DNA of 64,000 bases from Streptomyces sp. NRRL F-6131 (GTDB lineage: Bacteria; Actinomycetota; Actinomycetes; Streptomycetales; Streptomycetaceae): the NCBI GenBank assembly GCA_000719695.1, contig JOHN01000048.1, positions 1 through 64,000 on the forward strand, read 5' to 3'. The position numbers and the translations under genes are program-made. Of this stretch, positions 37,663-46,738 are shown one piece after another. The stretch's first letter is position 1. Every line of letters starts with the position of its first letter. The notes under the pieces were generated by a model. It saw only the letters and a list, made by a program, of their open reading frames with translations, made no database searches and was not told the DNA's origin.

Positions 37663-38703
37663 ATGGCTGCCGAGCCGACCGCACCGGAGGCGCCCGCCAC
37701 CGCCCGTGAGTGGCACCTCGCCGCCCGTCCCGAGGGCTGGCCGGTCCCGACCGACTTCGCCCTCGTCGAGGCGCCGGTCCGGACCCCCGGACCGGGCGAG
37801 ATCCTGGTCCGCAACACGGCCCTCTCGGTCGACCCGTACATGCGCGGCCGGATGAACGACGCGAAGTCCTACATCCCGCCGTTCAAGCTCGGCGAGGTCA
37901 TGGACGGCGGGGCCGTCGGGTACGTGGTCGCCTCCGGCGACGAGGGCTTCGCCCCGGGCGACGCGGTGCTGCACGGGCTCGGCTGGCGCGAGTACGCCAC
38001 CGGACCGGCGAAGCTCGGCGTCAAGGTGCCGGAGATCGAGGGCGTACCGCTCTCCGCCTACCTCGGTGTGCTCGGCATGCCCGGCCTGACCGCCTACGCG
38101 GGACTGCTGGCGGTCGGCGGCCTCAAGGGGGGCGACCGGGTCTTCGTCTCCGGCGCGGCCGGCGCGGTCGGCTCGATCGTCGGCCAGATCGCCAAGCTCA
38201 AGGGCGCCTCGCTGGTGGTCGGTTCGGCCGGCTCGGCGGAGAAGGTCGCCCGGCTGACCGAGGACTACGGCTTCGACGCGGCCTTCAACTACAAGGACGG
38301 CCCGGTCGGCGAGCAGCTCGCCAAGGTCGCCCCGGAGGGCATCGACCTCTACTTCGACAACGTGGGCGGTGAGCACCTGGAGGCCGCGATCAGCGCCCTG
38401 GGCGTGCACGGCCGTGCCGTGCTCTGCGGCGCCATCGCCCAGTACAACGACACCGCCGCGGCCCCCGGTCCGCGCAACCTGGCGCAGATCATCGGCAAGC
38501 GGCTGCGCCTGGAGGGCGTGCTGGTCGGTGACCACTACGGGCTGCAGCCGCAGTTCCTGGCCGAGGTCGGCGGCTGGCTGAAGTCCGGCGAGCTGCGCTT
38601 CGAGGAGACCGCGGTGGACGGCTTCGAGAACACCCCGCAGGCCTTCCTGGACATGCTGCGCGGCGCCAACACCGGCAAGATGGTGGTCCGCCTGGACGGC
38701 TGA
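37663..38703 (+). CDS. NADP-dependent oxidoreductase (zinc-independent MDR, curcumin-reductase-like)
   Basis: 346 residues; GAGGAG 7 nt before the ATG supports the start. It is of the medium-chain reductase type lacking zinc ligands: EILVRNTALSVDPYMRGRMND (N-terminal domain), MPGLTAYAGLLAVG, nucleotide loop GAAGAVGSIVGQIAK, FDAAFNYKD and IDLYFDNVGGEHLEAAI. This matches the leukotriene B4 dehydrogenase/CurA group, which reduce enone double bonds with NADPH. Likely induced through the divergent MarR regulator by electrophilic compounds; that is inference. Confidence 0.92.
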   Translation: MAAEPTAPEAPATAREWHLAARPEGWPVPTDFALVEAPVRTPGPGEILVRNTALSVDPYMRGRMNDAKSYIPPFKLGEVMDGGAVGYVVASGDEGFAPGDAVLHGLGWREYATGPAKLGVKVPEIEGVPLSAYLGVLGMPGLTAYAGLLAVGGLKGGDRVFVSGAAGAVGSIVGQIAKLKGASLVVGSAGSAEKVARLTEDYGFDAAFNYKDGPVGEQLAKVAPEGIDLYFDNVGGEHLEAAISALGVHGRAVLCGAIAQYNDTAAAPGPRNLAQIIGKRLRLEGVLVGDHYGLQPQFLAEVGGWLKSGELRFEETAVDGFENTPQAFLDMLRGANTGKMVVRLDG

Positions 38704-38724
38704 CGCCGCGTCGGACACCCGCTT

Positions 38725-38763
38725 CCGCCTCGCACCGGCCCCGCCGCCGGTCCGAGGCGGTTT
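38725..38763 (+). terminator. Oxidoreductase terminator
   Basis: CCGCCTCG (38725-38732) pairs with CGAGGCGG (38753-38760), continued after a C-C mismatch by ACCGG/CCGGT; TTT follows directly. Confidence 0.8.
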
Positions 38764-38930
38764 GCGTACCCGGCGGAGGGGATCCGGCCGCACTACCGCA
38801 TTCCGGCCGGATCCGAAAGTGCGTCAGCCATGGTGCGGGGCGGCGCGGTACGGTGGGTCCCGCCTGGCGATGGGGCCGTTCGGGGGAGAGATCCGACCGA
38901 GGGGTGGACCTCGTTGCGGATTCGACTAGC

Positions 38931-38961
38931 ATTGAGCGAAAGCCTGTCCGTTTTGCTCAAT
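38931..38961. promoter_or_regulatory. 31-bp inverted repeat upstream of DUF3145 gene
   Basis: ATTGAGCGAAA (38931-38941) and TTTTGCTCAAT (38951-38961) match at 10 of 11 positions around a 9-bp spacer, in the AT-richest part of the gap. Length and spacing fit a dimeric regulator site. Confidence 0.5.
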
Positions 38962-39065
38962 TTAGTGGCTTAATGTCGGCTAACGTGGGTAACTGTGGAT
39001 CAACTACGGGCACGAACGCGAGGCAGCTGGGGAAGGCGACCCTCGTCCACAGCCTGGAGGTCCCG

Positions 39066-39560
39066 GTGACGACACGTGGAGTCCTGTACGTCCACTCCGC
39101 GCCCCGCGCGCTGTGCCCGCACGTCGAGTGGGCCGTCGCGGGGGTGCTCGGTGTGCGGGTGAGCCTGGACTGGATCCGCCAGCCCGCCGCACCCGGACAC
39201 TGGCGCGCCGAGCTCTCCTGGCAGGGGGAGCCCGGTACGGCCTCGAAGCTCGCCTCCGCGCTGCGCGGCTGGCAGCTGATGCGGTACGAGGTCACCAGCG
39301 AGCCCTGTGCCACGGCCGAGGGCGAGCGCTACAGCAGCACGCCCTCGCTCGGCATCTTCCACGCCGTCACGGGCATCCACGGCGACATCCTGATCCCCGA
39401 GGACCGGCTGCGCGCCGTCCTGCTGCGCGCCCGCAGCGAGGGGGCGGACCTGGAGGCCGAGATCGCCATGCTGCTCGGCAAGCCCTGGGACGACGAGCTG
39501 GAGCCCTTCCGCTACGCCGGGGAGGGCGCCCCGGTGCGCTGGCTGCACCAGGTGGTCTGA
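39066..39560 (+). CDS. DUF3145 protein
   Basis: 164 residues from GTG at 39066. It is an actinobacterial family of unknown function with recognisable segments TTRGVLYVHSAPRALCPHVEWA, LDWIRQPAAPGHWRAELSW, LRGWQLMRYEVTSEPC and a conserved C-terminal MLLGKPWDDELEPFRYAGEG. No export signal or membrane span. It is often found beside the fatty-acid synthase locus, as here. GAGG lies just upstream of the start. Function unknown. Confidence 0.9.
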   Translation: MTTRGVLYVHSAPRALCPHVEWAVAGVLGVRVSLDWIRQPAAPGHWRAELSWQGEPGTASKLASALRGWQLMRYEVTSEPCATAEGERYSSTPSLGIFHAVTGIHGDILIPEDRLRAVLLRARSEGADLEAEIAMLLGKPWDDELEPFRYAGEGAPVRWLHQVV

Positions 39561-39581
39561 GCCGGCCCCAGGACACCGGAA

Positions 39582-39615
39582 GGGGGCCGGCGCTCGTGAT
39601 CGAGCGCCGGCCCCC
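39582..39615. terminator. Bidirectional terminator, DUF3145/fabF
   Basis: Perfect 15-bp arms (GGGGGCCGGCGCTCG at 39582-39596, complement at 39601-39615) with a TGAT loop. An imperfect 15-bp tandem repeat (GGTGCGTCCGTCTCC-like) follows to about 39706. Confidence 0.85.
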
Positions 39616-39708
39616 TCTCGTCGTGTCCGGTGCGTCCGTCTCCGGTGTGTCCGTCTCCGGTGATTCCGCGGTGTCCGGTGCGTCCGCGTCCGGTGCCGGA
39701 CGGCCGGG

Positions 39709-40974
39709 TCAGCGGGTGCGGAAGGCCAGCACCACGTTGTGGCCGCCGAAGCCGAACGAGTTGTTCAGCGCGGCGATCCGGCCCTCGGGCAGCGGGCGGG
39801 CCTCGCCGCGGACGATGTCCGCGTCCACGTCGTCGTCCAGCTCGTCGACGTTGATGGTCGGCGGCGCGACGCGGTGGTACAGGGCCTGCACGGTGGCGAC
39901 GGTCTCGATGCCGCCGGCGCCGCCCAGCAGGTGGCCGGTCATCGACTTGGTCGCCGAGATGGCGATGTGGTCGAGGTCCTCGCCCAGCTCCTTGCGGAGC
40001 GCCTTCAGCTCGGCGGTGTCACCCTGCGGGGTCGAGGTGGCGTGCGCGTTGACGTGCACGATCTCGGCCTTGTCCAGCGGGTTGCGGTCGAACAGGTCGG
40101 CCAGCGCGCGGGCCACACCGGCACCGGTCGGCTCGGGCTGGGCGATGTGGTGGGCGTCCGAGGACAGGCCCTGGCCCACCGCCTCGCAGTAGATGCGGGC
40201 ACCGCGGGCCTCGGCGTGCTCCACGGACTCCAGCACGACCACGCCGGCGCCCTCGCCCAGCACGAAGCCGTCCCGGCCCTTGTCGTACGGGCGGGAGGCG
40301 CGCTCCGGGTCGTCGTTCTTCTTGGACATCGCCATCATGTTGGCGAACGCGGCGATCGGCAGCGGGTGGATCGCCGCCTCGGTGCCACCGGCCACCACGA
40401 CGTCGGCGCGGCCGCTGCGGATCATCTCGATCGCGTAGCCGATCGCCTCGGCGCCGGAGGCGCAGGCGGAGACGGGGGTGTGCACACCCGCGCGGGCGCC
40501 GACCTCCAGGCCGACGTTGGCCGCCGGGGAGTTCGGCATCAGCATCGGGACGGTGTGCGGGGAGACCTTGCGGGCGCCCTTGTCCTTCAGCACGTCGTAC
40601 TGGTCGAGCAGGGTGGTGACGCCGCCGATGCCGGAGGCGATCACGGCGCCCAGGCGCTCCGGGGCCAGCTTGGAGGACTCGTCGGTGGCCGGGGTCTCGA
40701 AGCCCGCGTCGGCCCAGGCCTCGCGGGCGGCGATCAGCGCGAACTGCGCCGAGCGGTCCAGCTTGCGGGCCAGCGGACGGGGGAGGATCTCGCCCGGGTC
40801 GACGGCGGTGCGGGCGGCGATCCGTACGGGCAGCTCGGCGGCCCACTCCTCGGTCAGGGCAGCCACCCCGGAGCGCCCGGCGAGCAGGTTCTCCCAGGTG
40901 GTGGCGGCGTCGCCGCCCAGCGGCGTGAAGGCGCCGATACCCGTGACGACCACGGTACGGTTTTCAACGGTCAC
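39709..40974 (-). CDS. fabF: Beta-ketoacyl-ACP synthase II
   Basis: 421 residues from GTG at 40974; ATG at 40992 adds six residues. It condenses malonyl-ACP with acyl-ACP in chain elongation. Thiolase-fold catalytic residues are visible: Cys in VSACASGAEAIGYA near 165, His in VNAHATSTPQGDTAEL near 305, Lys and His in ATKSMTGHLLGGAGG near 340. FGFGGHNVVLAF at the end is typical. It is last in the leftward fasR-fabD-fabH-acpP-fabF run; the 142-bp gap after acpP may allow separate regulation. Confidence 0.96.
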   Translation of the reverse strand: MTVENRTVVVTGIGAFTPLGGDAATTWENLLAGRSGVAALTEEWAAELPVRIAARTAVDPGEILPRPLARKLDRSAQFALIAAREAWADAGFETPATDESSKLAPERLGAVIASGIGGVTTLLDQYDVLKDKGARKVSPHTVPMLMPNSPAANVGLEVGARAGVHTPVSACASGAEAIGYAIEMIRSGRADVVVAGGTEAAIHPLPIAAFANMMAMSKKNDDPERASRPYDKGRDGFVLGEGAGVVVLESVEHAEARGARIYCEAVGQGLSSDAHHIAQPEPTGAGVARALADLFDRNPLDKAEIVHVNAHATSTPQGDTAELKALRKELGEDLDHIAISATKSMTGHLLGGAGGIETVATVQALYHRVAPPTINVDELDDDVDADIVRGEARPLPEGRIAALNNSFGFGGHNVVLAFRTR

Positions 40975-41116
40975 TGGATCTTCTTCTCTCACGTTCGTGC
41001 GGGGGTCGGCGGCGGCCGAAGGTGGGCCCGGCCGGGCGCCCGGTGGGCGTCCCGGCCGGCGGGTCGGCCGACCCGCGGGGAGTCGGCCGATGTCAGGCGT
41101 CGAACGAGTCGACCGC

Positions 41117-41359
41117 TCAGGCGTTGGTGAGGATGTAGTTCACCGCGTCGCCGACGGTCTTCAGGTTCTTGACCTCGTCGTCCGGGATCTTGACGTCGAA
41201 GCGCTCCTCGGCGGCCACGACGACCTCGACCATGGACAGCGAGTCGACGTCCAGGTCGTCGGTGAAGGACTTGTCGAGCTCGACGTCCTCGGTCGGGATG
41301 CCGGCGATCTCGTTGACGATCTCCGCGAGACCTTCCAGGACCTCGTCCTTGGTAGCCAT
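41117..41359 (-). CDS. acpP: Acyl carrier protein
   Basis: 80 residues, acidic, four-helix ACP. The phosphopantetheine attachment site is Ser40 in DVDSLSMVEVV. It carries growing acyl chains in type II fatty-acid synthesis. GAGGAG lies about 8 nt before the ATG. It lies between fabH (79-bp gap) and fabF. Confidence 0.97.
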   Translation of the reverse strand: MATKDEVLEGLAEIVNEIAGIPTEDVELDKSFTDDLDVDSLSMVEVVVAAEERFDVKIPDDEVKNLKTVGDAVNYILTNA

Positions 41360-41438
41360 ACTGGCTGCTCCTCTTCGGTGTTGAATGCGGCCGCCCGGCG
41401 GACGGACACAGGTTTGTGGGTGATCGGGCAAAAAACGC

Positions 41439-42488
41439 CTAGGGGAGCGTAACGACTGCCGCGGCGTACACGAGACCCGCCCCGAACCCGATGATCAGGG
41501 CGAGGTCACCGCTGCGGGCCTCGCCGCTCTCCAGCATGCGCTCCATCGCCAGCGGGATGGAGGCCGCCGAGGTGTTCCCGGTCTCCGCGATGTCGCGGGC
41601 GACCGGCACGGACTCGGGCAGTTTCAGCGCCTTGATCATGGCGTCGGTGATCCGCATGTTGGCCTGGTGCGGGATGAACGCGCCGAGCTGGTCGGCGGTG
41701 ATCCCGGCGGCGTCGAGCGCCTGCTGGGCCACCTTGGCCATCTCCCAGACCGCCCAGCGGAAGACCGTCTGGCCCTCCATCCGCAGGGCGGGCCACTTGC
41801 CGCGGCCGTCCTCGTGGGCCTCGCCCGGGCCGTTGACGGCGCCCTCCTTGGCGAAGGCGGTGTCCCAGGCCTCGGTCTGCGAGATGACGTCCTTCTGCGA
41901 ACCGTCCGAGCCCCAGACGACCTTGCCGATGCCGGGGGTGTCGGACGGGCCGACGACCGCGGCGCCCGCGCCGTCGCCGAAGATGAACGCGGTCGAACGG
42001 TCCGAGGTGTCGGTCAGGTCGCTGAGCCGCTCCACGCCGATCACCAGCACGTACTCGGCGCTGCCGCCGCGCACCATGCCGTCGGCCAGGCCCAGGCCGT
42101 AGCCGAAGCCGGCGCAGGCCGCCGAGATGTCGAAGGCCGGGGCGGTGCCGCAGCCGAGCCGCTCGGCGATCTCGGTGGCGACGGCCGGGGTCTGCTTGAG
42201 GTGCGAGACGGTCGCGACGATCACGCCGCCGATCCGCGCCGGGTCGATCCCGGACTGGGCGATCGCCTTGCCGGCGGCCTGCACCGACATCTCGGTGACC
42301 GACTCCTCCGGGCCGGCCCAGCGGCGCTCGGCGATCCCGCTCCGGGTGCGGATCCACTCGTCCGAGGACTCGATCCAGGTCAGCACCTCGGCGTTCGGGA
42401 TCACCCGCACCGGCCGGTAACCGCCCACACCGTGGATGCGCGAGTACTGCGCACCGGTGACGGGACGGATCTGGGGGGTGTTGCTCAT
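41439..42488 (-). CDS. fabH: Beta-ketoacyl-ACP synthase III
   Basis: 349 residues. It starts chains by condensing acyl-CoA (often branched starters in streptomycetes) with malonyl-ACP. Catalytic Cys in DISAACAGFGYGLGLADG near 122, His in GAFIPHQANMRI near 272, Asn in AETGNTSAASIPLA near 303. The ATG overlaps the fabD stop by four bases (ATGA), so translation is coupled. Confidence 0.97.
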   Translation of the reverse strand: MSNTPQIRPVTGAQYSRIHGVGGYRPVRVIPNAEVLTWIESSDEWIRTRSGIAERRWAGPEESVTEMSVQAAGKAIAQSGIDPARIGGVIVATVSHLKQTPAVATEIAERLGCGTAPAFDISAACAGFGYGLGLADGMVRGGSAEYVLVIGVERLSDLTDTSDRSTAFIFGDGAGAAVVGPSDTPGIGKVVWGSDGSQKDVISQTEAWDTAFAKEGAVNGPGEAHEDGRGKWPALRMEGQTVFRWAVWEMAKVAQQALDAAGITADQLGAFIPHQANMRITDAMIKALKLPESVPVARDIAETGNTSAASIPLAMERMLESGEARSGDLALIIGFGAGLVYAAAVVTLP

Positions 42489-43435
42489 GCCTGCTGCTCC
42501 TGCTCCTGACCGCCGTGCTCCGCGACGAGCTCGCGGGCCTTGTCCAGGTCGGCGGGGGTCTTGAGGGCAAGCGTCGCCACACCCTTGAGGTTGCGCTTGA
42601 CCAGTCCGGTGAGGGTGCCCGCCGGGGCGAGCTCGATGACGGCGGTCGCGCCCAGCCGCTGGAGGGTCTCCATGCAGAGGTCCCAGCGGACCGGGTTGGA
42701 GACCTGCGACACCAGGCGGCTCAGCACCTCGGCGCCGGAGGTGACGACCTCACCGTCCTGGTTGGAGACGTAGCTGACCTCGGGGTCGGCCACCGGCAGG
42801 GTCGGGGCCAGCTTGGACAGCCGCTCCACGCCGGGGGCCATGTGGGAGGTGTGGAACGCCCCCGCGACCTTCAGCGCGACCAGGCGGGCCCCGGCCGGCG
42901 GGTCCTCGCGCAGCGCGTCCAGCTGCGGCAGGGTTCCGGCCGCGACGATCTGGCCGCCGCCGTTGTTGTTGGCCGCGGTCAGGCCGTGTTCCGCCAGCTT
43001 CGCGGCGACGACCTCGGGGTCGCCGCCGAGCACGGCGATCATGCCGGTCTCGGTGGCCGCGGCCGCCTCGGCCATGGCCAGGCTGCGCTCGCGGACGAAG
43101 GTGAGCGCGTCGCGCGCGCTCAGCACTCCGGCACCGGCGGCGGCGGTGATCTCGCCGACGCTGTGGCCGGCCACGGCGCCGACCAGTCGGCGGGCGGCGT
43201 TCTCGTCCGGGAAGAGCGCGCGGGCGGTCACCAGACCGGCGGCGACCAGCAGCGGCTGCGCGACGGCGGTGTCCTTGATCTCCTCGGCGTCCGCCTCGGT
43301 ACCCGCGCGCACGAGGTCGAGGCCGGCGACCTCCGACCAGCCGCGCAGGCGGTCGGCGACACCGTCGAGCTCCAGCCAGGGGCTGAGGAAACCGGGGGTC
43401 TGGGCACCCTGTCCAGGGGCGACGATTACGAGCAC
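42485..43435 (-). CDS. fabD: Malonyl-CoA:ACP transacylase
   Basis: 316 residues from GTG at 43435. It loads malonyl groups onto ACP. Motifs: VIVAPGQGAQTPGF at the start, nucleophile Ser in GAVAGHSVGEITAA near 94, catalytic His in KVAGAFHTSHMAP near 200. First gene of the fab operon, 90 bp downstream of fasR. Confidence 0.96.
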   Translation of the reverse strand: MLVIVAPGQGAQTPGFLSPWLELDGVADRLRGWSEVAGLDLVRAGTEADAEEIKDTAVAQPLLVAAGLVTARALFPDENAARRLVGAVAGHSVGEITAAAGAGVLSARDALTFVRERSLAMAEAAAATETGMIAVLGGDPEVVAAKLAEHGLTAANNNGGGQIVAAGTLPQLDALREDPPAGARLVALKVAGAFHTSHMAPGVERLSKLAPTLPVADPEVSYVSNQDGEVVTSGAEVLSRLVSQVSNPVRWDLCMETLQRLGATAVIELAPAGTLTGLVKRNLKGVATLALKTPADLDKARELVAEHGGQEQEQQA

Positions 43436-43525
43436 GGTTCAACCCTCTCTCGCCAGGCGCCCGGGGGCGGGTAGGCGACGGTAACGAAGAAAAGCATCCG
43501 GGATTGTAAGGTCCCTACAGCGTGG
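43436..43525 (-). promoter_or_regulatory. fabD promoter region
   Basis: The 90-bp gap between fasR and fabD contains TACAAT on the minus strand (43508-43503), a good -10. No convincing -35 is seen at the right distance, as expected if the FasR activator is needed. In S. coelicolor, FasR activates the corresponding promoter; its site here is not identified. Confidence 0.5.
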
Positions 43526-44836
43526 TCAGCTTGACTCCCCGGCGGCCGTGAGCCGCCCCAGCGCCAGTGCGATACGCAGGGTGAAGGCCGAACGCACGTC
43601 GGAGGGAGCGTAGCCCGTGACGTCGGTCACACGTCGGAGCCGGTAGCGCACCGTGTTGGGGTGGACGAAGAGCATCCGGGCGGCGCCCTCCAGTGAGGAG
43701 GCCTGCTCCAGGTAGACACTCAAGGTCTCCAGGAGTGCCGAGCCGGCCTCGTCCAGCGGTGTGTAGATCTCCTCCACCAGCTGGCGCCGGGCCGCGTTGT
43801 CGCCGGCGAGCGCCCGCTCCGGCAGCAGGTCGTCCGCCAGCACCGGCCGCGGGGCGTCCGGCCAGGCCGCGCAGGCCCGCAGACCGGCCGCGGCGGCGTG
43901 CGCCGAGCGGGTCGCCGAGAGCAGGTCCGGCACGGTCGGGCCGACCACCACCGGACCCGCCGCGAACTGGCCGATCAGCGCCCGGGCCGCGTGCACCGGC
44001 TCCTTGTCGCCGCCCACCACGACCACCAGGCGCTTGCCCAGCACCCCGGTCAGCACGTGCAGCTTGGCGTAGCGGGCGGCCCGGCGGATCGCCTCCACCA
44101 CCAGTTCGCTGTCACCGTCCGGCGCGGAGCCCATCACCACCCGGACCTGGCTCGGCTGGCCCCAGCCGAGCGCGGCGGCCCGGGACAGCACGCCCTCGTC
44201 GGCGTCGCCGGAGAGCAGCGAGTTGACCACCAGCGCCTCCAGCCGGGCGTCCCAGGCGCCCCGGGCCTCGGCCGCCTGGGCGTACACCTGGGCGGTGGCG
44301 AAGGCGATCTCCCGGGCGTAGACCAGGACCGACTCGCGCATGTCGGCCTCGTCGCCGGGGGCGGCCACCTCCTCGATGGCCTCCTCCATCACCTCGATGG
44401 TGGTGCGGATCAGCTCCACCGTCTGGCGCAGGGTGATCGCCCGGGTCAGCTCGCGCGGCGCGGTGCCGAAGACATCGGTCGAGATCGCCTGCGGGGCGTC
44501 CGGCTTGCGGTACCACTCGGTGAAGGCGGCGATGCCGGCCTGCGCGACCAGGCCGATCCAGGAGCGGTGCTCCGGCGGCATCCGCCGGTACCAGCCGAGC
44601 TGGTCGTCCATCCGGGCGATCGCGGCGGAGGCCAGCTTGCCGGAGGACTTCTCCAGCCGCTTGAGGGTCGCGGCCCGGCGCTCGGCGCGCTCGGCGGCGA
44701 GCCGGCGCTCCTGCGCGGTCAGGCGCGGTGCCGCCCGTCCGGGCCGGTCTCTCCCGGCGCCGGGCGTCGGGCTCTTCCCGTTCTTGTCGGGACTGGCGGT
44801 CGGATCGCTCTTGGAGTTCGCGGAGGCGGCTGGCAC
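43526..44836 (-). CDS. fasR: PucR-type activator of fatty-acid synthesis
   Basis: 436 residues. A Lys/Arg-rich N-terminus is followed by a helical region (WYRRMPPEHRSWIGLVAQAG), a GGDEF-like/PucR central region (VRVVMGSAPDGDSE, KRLVVVVGGDKEPVHAARALIG) and a C-terminal PucR helix-turn-helix (LEGAARMLFVHPNTVRYRLRRVTDVTGYAP). Its position directly upstream of fabD, same orientation, identifies it as FasR, the activator of the fab operon in streptomycetes. The start at 44836 is 104 bp from the divergent pirin gene. Confidence 0.93.
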   Translation of the reverse strand: MPAASANSKSDPTASPDKNGKSPTPGAGRDRPGRAAPRLTAQERRLAAERAERRAATLKRLEKSSGKLASAAIARMDDQLGWYRRMPPEHRSWIGLVAQAGIAAFTEWYRKPDAPQAISTDVFGTAPRELTRAITLRQTVELIRTTIEVMEEAIEEVAAPGDEADMRESVLVYAREIAFATAQVYAQAAEARGAWDARLEALVVNSLLSGDADEGVLSRAAALGWGQPSQVRVVMGSAPDGDSELVVEAIRRAARYAKLHVLTGVLGKRLVVVVGGDKEPVHAARALIGQFAAGPVVVGPTVPDLLSATRSAHAAAAGLRACAAWPDAPRPVLADDLLPERALAGDNAARRQLVEEIYTPLDEAGSALLETLSVYLEQASSLEGAARMLFVHPNTVRYRLRRVTDVTGYAPSDVRSAFTLRIALALGRLTAAGESS

Positions 44837-44940
44837 AGGGACAAGACTGCCTCACCGGAGTGACTGCTCGTGCACAGCCCCCGGTCGACGGGTGGGGTGG
44901 TGACCGTCACACCCACCGGAACTGCCACTACGGTGGGCCC

Positions 44941-45717
44941 GTGACCGAAGCACCAGCCCGCCCTCGCGCCGACCTGCGCCGGACCGCCGAGCGGTACCGC
45001 TCGACCCCCGCCGAGGGGGTCGAGACCAGGCACGCGTTCTCCTTCTCCGGGCACTACGACCCCAGGAACACGCACTTCGGCGCACTGCTGGCGTGCAACG
45101 AGGAACTGCTCGCGCCGGGCGCGGGGTTCGACGAGCACAAGCACCGGGACACCGAGATCCTCACCTGGGTCCTGGAGGGCGCGCTGGCCCACCGGGACTC
45201 GCGGGGGCACGGCGGGGTGGTGCGGCCCGGCATGGTGCAGCACCTGGGCGCGGGCTCCGGCGTCACCCACACCGAGCGGAACGTCGGCGGGGCGGACGGC
45301 CCGGTCCGCTTCGTCCAGATGTGGCTCCAGCCGGACGTCTTCGACGCGCCGCCGGTGTACGGGCTGCGCGGGGTGGAGCGGGCGGCCGACGGGTTGACGC
45401 TGCTCGCCTCCGGGCTGGCGAGGGACGCCGGCACCCCGGCGCTGCGACTGCGGCGGAGCGACGCCGCGCTGTGGCTGGTGACCGCCGGCCCGTGGCAGCC
45501 GCTGCCGGAGCTGCCGGCCGCCGCGTACCGCTACGCGCACCTGACGACCGGCTCGCTCGGCTACCGGACGGTGCCCGGGCCGCAGGGCGGGGGGCGTTCG
45601 ATGGTGCCCGGCGACAGCGTGCGGATCACCGGGGACGCCTTCGCGGCGCCGACGGCCGGTGAGACCGGCGCGGAGCTGCTCCTGTGGGAGATGCACTCGC
45701 CGGTCTCGTACGGCTGA
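44941..45717 (+). CDS. Pirin-family cupin protein
   Basis: 258 residues from GTG at 44941. The N-terminal cupin carries metal-ligand segments FDEHKHRDTEILTWVLEGALAHRDS (His-x-His, and Glu) and GSGVTHTERNVG, the pirin signature. The C-terminal cupin is degenerate. Pirins include quercetinase-active enzymes and regulators of pyruvate metabolism; the role here is unassigned. It is divergent from fasR, convergent with the serine hydrolase gene. Confidence 0.9.
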   Translation: MTEAPARPRADLRRTAERYRSTPAEGVETRHAFSFSGHYDPRNTHFGALLACNEELLAPGAGFDEHKHRDTEILTWVLEGALAHRDSRGHGGVVRPGMVQHLGAGSGVTHTERNVGGADGPVRFVQMWLQPDVFDAPPVYGLRGVERAADGLTLLASGLARDAGTPALRLRRSDAALWLVTAGPWQPLPELPAAAYRYAHLTTGSLGYRTVPGPQGGGRSMVPGDSVRITGDAFAAPTAGETGAELLLWEMHSPVSYG

Positions 45718-45746
45718 CAGCTGAAGGCCGACGGCTGACGGTCCGC

Positions 45747-45785
45747 GGCGCCGCGGGTCGGGGTCGGGCCGGACCCGCGGGCGCC
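45747..45785. terminator. Bidirectional terminator, pirin/serine hydrolase
   Basis: GGCGCCGCGGGTC (45747-45759) pairs with GACCCGCGGGCGCC (45772-45785), one bulged G, between stops at 45717 and 45796. Confidence 0.65.
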
Positions 45786-45795
45786 GCCGACCCGG

Positions 45796-46629
45796 TCAGC
45801 CCCGGAGCTCGGCGAGCACGGCGTCGGAGAGGACCGGCCAGACCTCGGCGGCCCACGGACCGAAGTCGAGGTCGGTGAGCGCGACGCAGGCCACCCCGGC
45901 CTCCGGGTCCACCCACAGGAAGGTGCCGGACTGGCCGAAGTGGCCGAAGGTCGCCGCGGAGTTGGTGGTGCCGGTCCAGTGCGGGGCCTTGCCGTCGCGG
46001 ATCTCGAAGCCGAGGCCCCAGTCGTTCGGCCGGCGGTGCCCGAAGCCGGGCAGGACGCCGCTGGCGCCCGGGAAGGCGACCTCGCGGGTGGCGGCGCGCA
46101 AGGTGCCCGGGTCGAGCAGCTTGGGCGACTGCAGCTCGGCGGCGAACCGGGTGAGGTCCGCCACGGTGGAGAGGCCGCCGGCCCCCGCCGGGGTGCGGTG
46201 CGCGGTGTTGATCAGGGTGGCGTGCATGCCGAGCGGCTGGAACACGGCCTCGGCGGCGTACCGGCCGAACTCGATGCCCGCGGCCTGCTCCAGGGTCCGC
46301 GCCAGCACGTCGAAGCCGGCGTTGGAGTAGAGCCGGCGGTTGCCGGGCTCGGCCATCACCTTGTGCTCGTCGAAGGCCAGGCCCGAGGTGTGGGCCAGCA
46401 GGTGCCGGACGGTCGAGCCCTCGGGCCCGGCCGGGTCGTCCAGCTCGAAGACGCCCTCCTCGACCGCGACCAGCACGGCGTACGAGGTGAGCAGCTTGGT
46501 CACCGACGCCAGCGGGAACACGTGCTCCTGCGGCCCGTGCGCGCCCAGCACCGCGCCGTCCGCACCCCGTACGACGGCCGCCGCCGCGTGCGGCACCGGC
46601 CAGCTCTCGATCTTCCGCAAGCTCTCCAT
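45796..46629 (-). CDS. Beta-lactamase-family serine hydrolase (class C/esterase fold)
   Basis: 277 residues. SxxK is ASVTK (Ser42, Lys45). The YxN motif is YSN in RRLYSNAGFDVLA near 133, and HFGQSGTF near 246 stands for the KTG-like element. The protein lacks a signal peptide, so it is probably a cytoplasmic esterase or peptidase rather than a resistance lactamase. It is divergent from a MerR regulator gene across 109 bp, which could control it. Confidence 0.88.
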   Translation of the reverse strand: MESLRKIESWPVPHAAAAVVRGADGAVLGAHGPQEHVFPLASVTKLLTSYAVLVAVEEGVFELDDPAGPEGSTVRHLLAHTSGLAFDEHKVMAEPGNRRLYSNAGFDVLARTLEQAAGIEFGRYAAEAVFQPLGMHATLINTAHRTPAGAGGLSTVADLTRFAAELQSPKLLDPGTLRAATREVAFPGASGVLPGFGHRRPNDWGLGFEIRDGKAPHWTGTTNSAATFGHFGQSGTFLWVDPEAGVACVALTDLDFGPWAAEVWPVLSDAVLAELRG

Positions 46630-46738
46630 GGGAGCCGACTCTAACCGGGCCGGCGGGCCCGGCGGGATGGCAGGCTTGTGCCGACCGCACTCCTCGGCGC
46701 CCGCCGGCGCCGACACGTTCATCACCGGGGGGACCGAC

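Larger units (their letters stand above)
38704..39065. other. 362-bp gap with terminator and leader palindrome
   Basis: Contains the oxidoreductase terminator at 38725 and, near the right end, an AT-richer zone (38925-39000) with a 31-bp inverted repeat listed below. No gene is seen; upstream in-frame starts for the DUF3145 gene lie in DNA without coding character. Confidence 0.5.

Noticed and set aside
39709..43435. Ketosynthase/ACP/acyltransferase set considered as a polyketide cluster
   Set aside because: Gene order fabD-fabH-acpP-fabF behind fasR, with single-domain proteins, is the primary fatty-acid synthase locus.
45796..46629. Serine hydrolase considered as a resistance beta-lactamase
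   Set aside because: No signal peptide, and only generic SxxK/YxN motifs shared with esterases.
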